Of a stretch of DNA of 64,000 bases, positions 1-11,900 are shown one piece after another. Origin of the DNA: Limanda limanda (Eukaryota > Chordata > Actinopteri > Pleuronectiformes > Pleuronectidae); NCBI RefSeq assembly GCF_963576545.1, contig NC_083648.1, positions 16,195,436 through 16,259,435 of the forward strand, written 5' to 3'. The notes below the pieces were generated by a model that saw only the letters and a program-made list of their open reading frames with translations, did no database searches and was not told where the DNA came from. Each line of letters starts with the position of its first letter. The stretch's first letter is position 1. The position numbers were made by a program, and so were the translations under genes.

Positions 1-750
1 TATAAATCATTGGCTGACCAAAATGTCAACACAAACATGTTTCCTGTTGTGGCAGATTAAAATGTTACTGTAGCAGAGTTCTTTCAACACCAATCTGCAT
101 CGCCACTAACAACCTGAGATCCTGTTAAAACATTGAATATTCATCACTGTATACACTGCTCACTCTTCAATTTACTCTTTTAAAAACAAGTCATCAAATC
201 ACTCATCCAGCCCTTGACATCTTTGCAAATTAACTTACATGTTCCATGGAGGAAATACTAGGTTTAACTTACAAGCCTAATGGGTTTATCCTGGTATGTC
301 GTCAGAAAGTGTGTGTTTGCGTGTGCGTGCGTGTGAGTGTGTGTGGGGGTGTATGTGTTGACTGGGCTGTCTTTTACCTTGCTCGGGCGACACTGAACAA
401 AACAATTCAGATCTTATCTCACACACTTCACAGTCACTTGCAATAAATGTCTTCGGACAGATATATCAGAGTGGTTTGTATCTTAACCTCGTGTCTTCCA
501 CCTGACTCTCCCCCCTCCCTGCCTCTAATTCCTCACTCGCTCACATCAACAGTCACTGTAGATGAAAGCTCCCAAACACACACAGACACACACAGACACA
601 CACACACACAGGCTGCTGGATATTGATTGAATAAGAGGCGCATTTAGCTGAGGAGCATTCGGTGCTCGATAATAACATCCTGTCCGGGTTCCTCTTAGGA
701 CTTAACCTGCTCTTACTGACACCCACTGCTTATAGGCTGCATCTGATTTA

Positions 751-792
<42 letters not shown>

Positions 793-2013
793 GTATATAT
801 ATATTGATGTTGTCATCTAAAACTCCAGATTTTTCAACAGAGCATAATAAGACACACCCGTCACACAATAATATTGTGGTCATTATGTTTTACAGAAATG
901 TAAAGCTGAAAAAAGAAGCTTTCGACTGATCATTTACTCAATCGACAGAAAACTTATTGGCATTAATGTTCATTTTAAGTCTTTACAGAAAACAAAAATG
1001 CCCACGATCGTAGAGGGTTCAGCTTCTCAAATGTGAATATTCAGTGATTTTCTAATACTAAAGTGAACTGAGAGATGTTTGGAGAGGCCACCTTCTCCTT
1101 GTGCTTTTTTCAAATTTGCGGCTTCTTTTTATGAATGACAAAACAGAAGTGCATGCACCCACTCGTATTCCAGGTGAGGATGAGCAGACAAGATGGTAGC
1201 TTCTGGTTGCCAGGGGTAACACGAGGATGTGTCACAGTGAGGTGTGTCCAGAATGTGTGGGTGTATGAGCAGTGGGGTGTATGTCTTAGATCATTGATTT
1301 CTCTTTAGGTGTGAGATGTATCATCTGCCCACTTCCAGTAATTGGTGCACAGTTGCCTCTTCATTTAGTCATTGAAAGCCAGTCATCTCTATTGGACACC
1401 AGGCATAAACCCTTTGTGTCAGCAGAGGCTCAAATCTTACAGCAACCATTAGATGTTGATCATCATCGGTTCAGGTGCTGCTACCTGTTCAGTTCAGTCG
1501 GAAGCAGACCAACTGTGAATGATGGGGGACCTGTGCCTCTGATCCTTATTTCCATGTGATGACTAACGCACACGCCCCAGTGGTTTGTATTCTTAACAGC
1601 GAAGCGGTTTGATTTAAAGCCCACAGACATAAACCATGTGCGCCTCATCAGCCATCTTCCACAGCACAGACGTGTCAGTGAACCTCGAAGCCACCGACGC
1701 CTTTGTGACCGAGGAGATGGAAAAGCAGGGATCTCCTAAAAAGGTGTGAGATGATGTTGCTCTGCAGCTTTTACCGTAGGTCGATGAGGAGTGTGCATCC
1801 GCTGGGAACCACGGGAGGGTTTGACATGACACGATATTACGCTATTACTGCGCGCACACACACACACACACACACAGACACACACACGTATACACACTCG
1901 CGCACGCACGCACGCAGCAATCGCCGGTTCCCGATGAAACACGTTGACGCGGATGAATGAAGGGTTGAAAACAGCGGGATCGTGCGTGGAGCTGTACCGT
2001 GGAGACGACTCAC
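1..2013 (-). other. rapgef4 intron 1 (partial), with AT microsatellite
   Basis: This stretch lies downstream, in minus-strand sense, of rapgef4 exon 1 and should be the beginning of its first intron. I recognise no further rapgef4 exon in it. It contains an (AT)n tract at about 753-804, short CA tracts near 575-610 and 1855-1885, and a GT-rich patch at 308-350. A 36-codon open stretch at 1636-1743 is described under findings. Otherwise I see nothing assignable. Confidence 0.55.
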
Positions 2014-2081
2014 CTCTTATCCAGGCAGCAGATCCACTCCGCCGCAGGGGCCGGGGTGGGGGACGTCTGCACCGCGACCAT
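2014..2081 (-). CDS. rapgef4: rapgef4 (EPAC2) first coding exon, partial gene
   Basis: Exon 1 of a cAMP-activated guanine nucleotide exchange factor for Rap1/Rap2. On the minus strand an ATG at 2081 (CATCTTCCC on the plus strand) opens 22 codons plus two bases. They end at a consensus donor, AAGAG|GTGAGT, at 2014/2013. The encoded end AEWICCLDKR corresponds to AEWIACLDKR at the start of human RAPGEF4, which also begins MVA. The cyclic-nucleotide-binding, DEP, REM and CDC25 domains would follow on exons beyond the left edge. The position agrees with human 2q31.1, where RAPGEF4 lies just past ITGA6 and PDK1 in the same orientation as ITGA6. The peptide is short, so the identification rests on this motif plus synteny. 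Confidence 0.82.
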
Positions 2082-2171
2082 CTTCCCTGGGTGGTGTGTG
2101 AGCTGATGCTACCGGAGGAGAGACTCTCCCAGTCCGTCGGTGGTCGCTACTGGATCTGAGCTCCCCGCCCC

Positions 2172-2173
<2 letters not shown>

Positions 2174-2214
<41 letters not shown>

Positions 2215-2277
2215 ATGCTGCTGCTGATGATGATGATGATGCTGCTGGTGATGATGATGATGATGATGATGATGATG
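2174..2277. repeat. Compound CTG/ATG trinucleotide tract
   Basis: About ten CTG units are followed by alternating ATG and CTG blocks and then about eight ATG units (plus-strand reading). It lies 93-196 bp upstream of the rapgef4 start codon and would be CAG/CAT repeats in the rapgef4 sense. It is therefore in the 5' UTR or proximal promoter. Long open frames over it (polySer/polyAla) are repeat artefacts. Confidence 0.85.
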
Positions 2278-2799
2278 CCTTTACCCAGGCATGCAGATGA
2301 CTTGTGTCAGTCTGCCTGAGTGGGCTTTGTGAGGGCAACTGGAGGGCTCACACACACTATCACACACACACACACACACACTGTGGTGCATGCATCAGGG
2401 AGCTACTAGACATGTTACTGTCTGCACGGCCAAGAGAATTCAACGTGTCAGTAGTAGTAGGAAAATCCTTGTTACTATCTGTGCACAAGAACACTTTGGT
2501 CTTTTGTTGTGTGTGAGCAATGACAACTGGAGAGAATAAGATGTTTCAAGACAATTCAATACTGTATCTCTGATGGAACAATATTTTGGAGATCACAGTA
2601 TATTCATCGTGCCTTCTGAGTCACTCAGTTGTTGTTAGTAACACCAAAATGTCATTGGTCTTTTAATGACCACATTGAGTCTGAATCTACAGGTTTCTTC
2701 CAGTTAATGAGGGAGTTGTTCTCTTTTTTCGTGCCTTGAGATACTGGATATTGTGATTTGGCACTATACAAATACAATAAAAAATTCTGACACAACCCC

Positions 2800-3105
2800 T
2801 ACAGAATCAAAGATATCTCTCCCCTATAAGAGATTTTTTTCAAATTAAGATCAATTCATTATTTCATGGGAATTTATCTAAAGGTCAAAAGAACACCAAT
2901 GTCGCAATGTTTAAGAAAGTGAAAATAAAATTCTCAAATTTTCCCCTTTGTCCAGATCTGCTCCAAGGTTTAATGGGTTCTTTCCGGACCCATCCTTCCA
3001 CCAGGTTTCATGGAACTATGTGCAGTAATCCTGCTGATAAACAAAGGGGCTGGGGTGACAGCATAGCCTCCTTGGCGGAGGTAATATTTATAAATCAGTA
3101 ATAAA
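2800..3105 (+). repeat. Dispersed teleost repeat, copy 1 (ends CTCCTTGGCGGAGG)
   Basis: The right part reads CCTTCCACCAGGTTTCATGG, then TAATCCTGCTGATAAAC, then CTCCTTGGCGGAGG. The same phrases recur, diverged, at about 29180-29470 and 38800-39115, and inverted at about 37108-37260 and 42200-42390. This shows a multi-copy interspersed family. I cannot assign a class without a repeat library. Confidence 0.6.
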
Positions 3106-5237
3106 TTCCTTGGCTCACTCTCAGGCGCTTGAGTGCAACAGAGCCTATTCTCAGTGTTATTAGTAACACCAGTGCTTTTCTTGCAGCGATAGAGAAAATG
3201 TCTACACTTAAAAAGGCCTATTGGATGGACATTGTTGTTCATAAGTCATTTGTGGATTAAAAAAAATTTTTTAGAAAGGAAGCTGTGATATCCATCTCAT
3301 TCAATCCCTGAACCTTCTGATACAAAACATCCAGTGACATCCCCACCCCAACAAGATGCCATTCCTATTCAGTTTCCTCTCAGTGGTGGTCAAGTTGTAG
3401 AGAAGTGGCACGATAGGTGAGAAGTATTCACTTTATGATATTTTGATTTGAGGGCTATGATGTGCAACAAGTACAACAGAAAATCAGAAAACACAACAAA
3501 CTATAAAACACAATTTATTTCTTATCATTGTGTTTTTTTGATTTGTTGCTGTCTTTTACACTTCAAGGTCACAGTAAACTGGAGTCCCCCAGCAAGGAAT
3601 CAGACTGAGGGCATTACGGTTAAATGATATTCACCACACCAGTAGGAACAGTAACATCCTTTTTTTTTTTTTAACTTGTGTTAGTTAATGTTTGCAGAGC
3701 TAAGTATAAGAAAAAGACAATTATTTATTGAAACATCATATTATTACAATGATCACAATTCCAGATGTGATGATATTCCTTTGATACATACTGGTACATA
3801 ACATATCCCACCATAATTTTAGTCTCTGACCAGTGAATCATAATGATAGATGGGATTTGGTTGGACTCATGTCTCCTGACGAAAAGGAGAAAAAGCAGCC
3901 AAACATGTGCATTGTCAGTATTAAGCCGACCATATAAGGCAGCTGTATATGAGCGCTGCTTCTGTAGAGGCGCTGATGTAAATAAGCATCGGTGCAAGAT
4001 GCTGCTGCCGCGGCCTTGAAGGATTCCATACGTGAGATGTTGTGCGAACAGCAACAAGGCGGCAATATAGTTTCACTTGTTATGTTTCAACACGAAAACG
4101 GCAGCAGCAGAGATGCAGCCTGTCACCAGGACGTCCACAGCCAACACAGCAAATGGAGGAAGTAAGGGAGGAGGGGAAGGAGGGGAAGAAGACGGAGAGG
4201 GGGCTGATGAGAGGCAGGGATGTTTGACGCATTCAGCCCTGCATAAAACTACCAGCTAACTTATATGCATATAAAAAACAGTGGGAAAGAAGAAGAAACA
4301 AGAGAACATCAGTTGTAAAGAGGAATTTGGAGATGTGTTCATATCCTGTTCAGGGGAAAGCACAGCAGGCCAGACAGTAAGAAGAAGACAAGGGTTGTCT
4401 GTAACATGATGAATGAGACACAATGGAGGCAGGAGGCATACTATTGAAATTCAAGCTCTTTCTCCTTCTCCTCCCGCTGCACATTGATGTTGATAGAGCA
4501 GTTAGTTCTGCTGCATCAGGTGAATTGTTATGTGACAATAAACCTGTTGAGATGATGTGCATGTGGACGTTTGCACCTGCATTACTGCAGCTGGTCGAAG
4601 TGGCACTTCTGCACGCATGACTGTAATACTGACGGGTGATTGAGCAGGTTTTCGTCATACTGTTAAAAATGAGGTGTAGTTGTGTGTCCCAATAAAAAAT
4701 GACCATAACAGCATAGAATGAAATAATGGTTTTAAACAAATAAGTGTTCATGTACATCTGAGGTTCATACAGGTCTGAAATGTCTTGGCTAAGCCGCTTT
4801 CTTAAGCACGTACATGGATTACAGTGGTGGATTTCATTATGTTGGACCCTGGAAGGGATTGAATCCATAACTCTGTGATGCCTCGCTCTACGTATTTATC
4901 ATGACAGGATTACCTCACTGTCACTGGTGGTTTTAAATAGTAAATGTGCAGTTCACACATCCAGACACAGAGAGGCAGTATCAATGTTTATGGATTTATA
5001 GATGCAACAATAAAAACTCGCATTAAACGGACACAGTCTAATTCACAGCACTGTATAAACTAACTGTGCAGAGCTGTTGTTTTGTGAAGAGCTCATTTAA
5101 ACTGCTGACTTTGTGTGCGTGTGTGTGCATATTTTAATGTTCAGAGAATTGTTTCACTATTCCCTCGTGAAGCTGGAGAACTCTAAATATGGTTGACTGA
5201 ACAGACGACCATATGGGGCATAACTGTGTGCATGACT

Positions 5238-5395
<158 letters not shown>

Positions 5396-7689
5396 ACCAA
5401 CCATCAACCATCAACCATCAACTGCCAGACAGTATCTCTGTTTAAAGATGGCATCATTAAAGTTAGAATTACAAATCTCAAATGTCACAATGATGCTTGA
5501 GGCATATCACATAAAACATACTGGGTAGTATGGTATTATAGTTCAAAGACAGATGAAGATATAGATGTCAGTGCTCTCTGGTGGACAGACTCTGAAATGT
5601 CCACATTAATCTATATTATCTGTGAGGCATTCTTGTTGCACCTGACATGCACCCAATACAGATATAAAGTGTTTATGATCAGCTGAGATCAGAAAATACA
5701 TCTGTCCGTTTATCTGAATAAATGGGGACAGAAAGCAAATGTGCTCATGAATCTGTGTCTTCTATTCTTTGCATAACATATATTATTTAGCTCTCATTAC
5801 AATATGTGCTTCGCAAAACATGATACACGTTAAGCCATCCACCTGCAGCTGACACATACAGATCAACACTACATCTGTGCACAGACTCACTGTGACTTTG
5901 TGTGTCTCTGTGTACGTGTGCATGTGAAGACACGACAGTCATAGGGACTAAATTGAACTTAAAGTCCCGATGTGAGCCTGAGGAGGGAGCAAAACAAACT
6001 TCTGCAGAAGTCAAGGTGACCTGCTGCTGGAGAGAGAAATGGGAGTTGAGGTTTATGACGGCACTCACAGATCTGTGTTTTTCTCATCCCACTCGCCTAA
6101 ACAACACCGCTGCGGCCGGAAACAGAAATTGATCTGCCTTTATTCCACAGCAAGTATCAAACCTGTAATGTGCTGTTTTCTCCACCTGCACATCTCAATT
6201 CATACAACTGCCACGCCCCAAATATTTCTCCCTTCAACAAATCCAGGTTAAATTTCTCTCTCTCCTCTTTGTCTCCATCTCCTCCCCTTTCTCACTCACT
6301 ATCTGACAATCTCTCTATACATTGCCACACACCCTGACATCACTCCCTCATTTACCGTCTCTCCTTCAAATTCACTCTCCCCTCCCTCCCCATCCTCTCA
6401 TGGTTAGCCTCATTCAGGAGCGGGCTTTTGTGATTGGCCAGTATTTATATCAACTAGGTCCCAGTGCCACCTGGGACAATGGTCTCCAGTCAGATCCAGG
6501 TCACAGCAAGCAGAACCCTTCTTTGGCACCGCACGGATCGGTCCAGTCCAAGGAAGTCTGGTCCAGTCCATCTGCCATGCGAGCCAGCTTCACAGACAGA
6601 GACAGGTACTGCACCGACTGGTATCCCACCCACACACACACAGGTAGGCACACACACACATACATCAGCAGGTGCTGCATCACTGCTCTCGTCTGCCTCA
6701 CACACAGGTAGATGGAGAGTGGGAGATCTGGCTGACTGTACTAACCTGCATCCTGCTCACAGGTGACTAGTCGCACAGAGCTTACCTCTGAGCCCGGGGG
6801 AGCCTCTGTCACTGTGGTATCAGCTCTCACAGCAGATGGCGGCGCAGGCACTGATGCTGAAAGACAGGTAAAGGTAAGTGAATGCAACATGCATGTTGTT
6901 ATAGGGTTAGGTGCAGCTAGATTATATGTATACGTCGAGCTGGGTGATGAAGCTATATCAATAATCCTGATGATCACTAGCAATAGAGAAAAAGCTCAAT
7001 ATATATGGATGTAAGGATAATGCATTGTGTAAGCAGTGATGAGGTATAACACATAAGAGAACTACCTCAGAATTGCTGTCAGGTCGATTTATAATCAAAT
7101 TTATAAAGCACATGCAGTTGACCAAAGTGCTCTAGAATAAAGGGAAACAATGCAAAATGCAAGAAAGGGTCAAATAGAAGGAAATACTTTAAATTTAAAA
7201 CTACTATGATGTGGATAAAAACAACTTAAAGTAATTTAAAAGTCTGAGAACATGGAGGTCTTCAGTTTTGTGTAAAATGTGTCAAGAGAAGGGGATTTTA
7301 AAGTGCTTGTCATTCTCTGAAATTAAAAGAGTTCAAACCCACAACCTGCACTCTGGAGGGAAAATCAGCCTTAAAAGTTAAAATAATAATAATAGTAGTA
7401 ATAATGTGACATTAGTAATGATAATATAAATATCGACTGATATGGAGAGAAAAAGATCTTGGTATCATTACTGTTCAGATCACCCAGAATCTAATGTGGA
7501 GTTTATGATGCCAAAATATCTATTACAGAAAATTCACAGGACTTTAACACTATATATTTCCATTCTTACTTAAATTATCAAAATGACTTTACACTGCTGC
7601 ACTAGAAGAGGCTGACGTATATAGCAGCATATTGTTAAGATTCATGATGTAACTAAACCGTCCACATGTAGACTAACTTGTCCCGGGGC

Positions 7690-8032
7690 TGCTGCCTATA
7701 CTCACCCGCCGGCCTGCCTCTGATAGTGGGGTAGTTTACACAGGATTACCGGCGGATCATCCACTTAGTGTATTTAGAGACATGAGTCGCCATCTGTCTG
7801 TATTTATCGCAGCGACGGAGGGAGCCGCCGGCTGCCTGCAAACAAACAACACCTACGGTAGGAGAGGCAGTCGGGAGAGGAGCAGGGAAACACTGCGACT
7901 CTGATACCACAGTTAAATAGTCGAATATCCAGGTGGTTTCACGCCGAAAGCTGCTTTTTACCGAAGGTCCGTGAACGAGGCTACGACCTGACGACTGTCA
8001 CGACCTTTAAACTGCGCGCTCGCTCCACACAG
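7690..8032 (+). promoter_or_regulatory. Probable ppp1r9al promoter and 5' UTR exon 1
   Basis: A locally GC/CpG-richer stretch in an AT-rich spacer ends in ACACAG|GTTAGT, a good donor at 8032/8033. An acceptor (TTTGCATTTCCAG) at 8702 would join it to the exon carrying the start codon. The TSS is not defined by any sharp motif I can see. Its role as untranslated first exon is inferred from splice signals and position. Confidence 0.5.
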
Positions 8033-8737
8033 GTTAGTGAGACGTGTTGCCTTTCAAGCCGTCGTAAACACCGGCTTTCACTCTTTTGCATTCCTTTATT
8101 ATTTATATATTAATTTAAGCTACACAGCTAATGCACCACAAATATTGTCGTTATACTTTAAGGGTGCACAAAGCTAACATTGAGGGGATCTGCATGTGCA
8201 TTGCAAGGATTCAGACAAACGTAATAAGCTTAGTGCATTGAACGACTCCCATACTCCTAACATGACAAACAGCGCCAACACCGTAAGAGTTCAATTAGCA
8301 AAACACTAATGACTATCATTTAATTTGTATAGTAGTGGTTAGCAGTGTGCAGATGCATTGCTACTTACCTGCACACTTACATTCTCTGTCATTTCCGACT
8401 GCACTTTAAAGCAGCGCGCCGAGGATTCATTACAGGTAAATCGTAAAGACCTGCGTCGATTAACTCACTTAACGGAACGTAGTGACGCTAGTTCTACTGT
8501 TGTGGTGGAGCTGCTCTTCCAATAGACCTGTGAGTATGAGTACACGGGGACAGAACATGTTGGGTTGTAATCACTGCAAGATAAAGTCACTCAGATAGTT
8601 TGTAGTTTGATGTAATTTGTAATATACCCCCCAATGTGCTGTGCTGTTTCACCTGTTCAAAGAGTCAAAACTTTACCTTCCCTCTAACTTTTGCATTTCC
8701 AGGAGACGTTTGCAGTGGAGAAGCCGACCTGAAGACC

Positions 8738-8800
8738 ATGAAGTTTCCAGAGTCTGCCATTGTCACCTGCTGCCATCCAACAAAGCCAGTAACCTCTTAA
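8738..8800 (+). other. Upstream ORF in ppp1r9al 5' UTR (20 codons)
   Basis: An ATG in favourable context (GACCATGA, A at -3) opens a 20-codon reading frame ending in TAA. It lies wholly in the 5' leader exon, 161 bp before the main ATG. It could reduce translation of the main frame. Only sequence supports it. Confidence 0.5.
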
Positions 8801-8961
8801 ATCACCAGCAGCCCCATTATCCGGCACATTTCTGGCCTCATTGCCGCCATTCTGCTGCACCAGCACATCTTCAAATATAAAAATATCCACCTGCTCAAAA
8901 TTTGTCGCATTGAAAAGCCTCCTTTTCAGCTCCTTCACAAACACCAGGCCTCCATTGTCAA

Positions 8962-11900
8962 ATGATGCGGACGGACAGCAAAGGCCGAAGTGCCTCCCCT
9001 CATAGGATAACCTACAAGTCTGACTTCCATGCCATCAAGTGTTCATTTGACGCCGGGTCCAGAACTGCTGCTGCTCGGTGCTCTTCTGTGCATTCAAACC
9101 GGCTGCCCTCCAGCCTGTCCGACCCCAACATGTCCCACGCCACCAGCAGCAGCCCGGGCAGCAGAGGGAGGGTCACCAGCAACAGGGGGACCAAGATCAG
9201 AGAAAACATCTTCCTCCAAATGGACAGCCATCAGCTGAGACAAGATGGTGGTGCTGGGGTTCTGAGTTCCGGCTCCCCGCCCCTCTCCTCTCCGAGCCCG
9301 CAGCCCCAGACCTCACCTTTCCCAGGATCCGGACGTTCACTCATGGGCTCTTCATGTGTCCTGAGCACCGTGGCCAACACTTCCAGCCCAGAATCCTCTC
9401 TGCAGGACAGACCTTCCCTGTCAGATGAGATAAGGGATATCGACAGAGCCGCCCTGGCTCAGAAGTTCTCCGTTGCCCGGAGGTTGTTTGAGACCAAGGT
9501 GATGGAGATCGGAGGACCTTCGAAACATGTGACTGTTAGGGGAAGCAAGGGGGGGGCAGATGGGAAGGTAGAAGGAGAGGATGGGAGAGGAGGAGGCAAA
9601 CAGGAGGAAGATGCGATTAGGAAGAGGGAGGATGGCTCTGATGAAGACAAATCCATAAACCTAGCTGTCATAAATATTTCCTCACTGAATCCCCCTGCGC
9701 CCACGTCACCGACAAGGCACCGTACCTCTCCTGGCCCTGCGGAGGCATCCAACACATCTCCCTCCTATCTTCTAAAACACGGTGAAACCACAGGAGCATG
9801 GGCAGAGGAAGAACCGTCAGAAATCGGTGATCTTGACCTCTGCTTGACCCCCGAGGAGCCAGTGAGGGCAGAACTTGTCGATGTAAATGCAGACTCGTCA
9901 GAAAGCGACGGGAGCGAAGAGGAGAAGGAGCGAAAAAAGATCAGAGTATGGTTTAAAGTGGAGGAAGAAATGTATGTGAACGCAATAGCAAGAAGAGGTG
10001 CGGAGGCCTTAGAGGATGATGTGTTTGAGGAGTCGAGGGACAAAACAACAGCAGCAGCAGGAGGAGGAGGAGGAGGAAGGCCAGTTGTTCCTTCAGAAGA
10101 ACACCATAGGCAGGAACGTGTAAGAGACAAGTATCAGCAGGTGGATGAACCACGGGAGGGTGAAAGGGAGGAGCAGGACGGGGAGTTCACTGCACGAGAA
10201 GAGGAGAAGTCAACAGAAAAGGGGGACAACACAGAGAAAATGACAGATGCAGGAGTGGGAGAAGGCGCTGGAAGGAAAGAGGGGGAAGTTGATGAGGAAG
10301 TTGAAAGGAAGGGGAATGATGAACTTGTGCAAAGTCAAGAGGAGGAGACGTCTGAAAATGAGGAGAAAAGGCAAAAAGGTGAAGGTACAATGTCTGAGCA
10401 CGTCGAAGAGGAGGTGAAACATGTGGTGAGTGGAGGAGGCAGCGATGGAAACGATGACAAAGAGGACAAGACAGGATCTGCGGTAATCTGTGGGATTGAG
10501 AACAAGGCTTTTGTGTCTGATCGGGAATCCAAATGTCCTCCAGAACATTTAACATCACCAAGACGGGACTTTGGAAACGCTGAGGATCAGTGTTTATCAG
10601 AATATGAGGAAATTCCTGGTGTTCCTGATCAGGTCGATGAGGATTCACCAGACGTGGTGAAGAGAAGGGTCAGGTTCTCCTCAGAGCCAATCAAGGTAAG
10701 GAAATCTTTAAGAAAACAACACAAATGAAGGCTTTCAGCGTCTGATATTTAGTGAATTAACAGCTGCATGGTCACTTGTCTCTAAAGCAATGCATTTATG
10801 GAGGCTCTTCGTTGCAGATTTGTGCGACTGTCAGTTCCAGCTGCTGCTTAAGTCCATATAAGACACGTTTTAGCCCCGAGCCATGTTTCTGATCCATTAA
10901 GGGAGGGGGAGTAGGCAAGATCCCACATGCTTCAGTCTGTCAGCACTTAGCTCAGAGCTGCCTTGAAACAAAAACACAACGCAGCCTGGTCCTGTTCATT
11001 GCAAACTATTGCAGCAGCAGCGGTTAGTGTGTAATATCAGCAAGTCGCACATGGGAGTTGTGTTTGCACACTGAGATTTGTCACTCATATCTTTGCACTT
11101 TGCGAATTTCTCACTCTGATTCTCTCGCACTCTCGCTGACAGATTTTCCAACATAAACAGTGTCTTGTTGTGTCAATAGCTGCAGATGGTTCTCTTTACA
11201 GTCTGCTCCACGTGGATTTGCTATCAATGCATAAATCAGTATTTGCACTAGGCCGGAATTTGGCATCAGTGTTGATGTAAGCTGTGGCTGTTGCAGTGTT
11301 AAACATTTTTTTAAGTGTATGTTGACTGCTGTCTTCCAGGTGTACAGCACCTACTCTAACGCAGACTATGACAGACACAATGAGGACATTGACCCAGTGT
11401 CCGCCTCGGCCGAATTTGAGCTGGAGAAGAGAGTGGACAGGATGGACGTCTTTCCAGTGGAGATAGAGAAAGGTTTTGTGTCCCTCTGTTTTCTTCTGTG
11501 TGTTTTGTTGGCCATTTGCACTTCAGCGCCCCCATGTGAAGCCAGAAAGAAAAACAAAATCATGTAACAGGTCAAATTTAGTGACATATTTATGATACAG
11601 CAGTATTTTTTTTCACCTTTTTTATGCATAATCAGTCATGTCACTACAGTCATTTGCTGCAACTAAACAAGGTAGAGCCTTTATACTCAAACCAAACAAC
11701 ATAGTTGGGCTGTATGTCAAATATAATACAAGACTGATGTAATGAAATAGGTGAAACACAGAGATATTCTCACTTTATTTTAAGCACCAAGTTTCTGTTG
11801 ATGTGTTTCCTCTTCATTTCAGATCTTATGCCTCTTTATTGAGTAGCAGACTCTACCATGACTAATGTTGATATGAGGATACATTTCTAATCTCTGTCCC

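Noticed and set aside
9459..10648. Several minus-strand reading frames opposite the large neurabin exon
   Set aside because: Shadows of the real plus-strand coding exon; composition follows its codon pattern.
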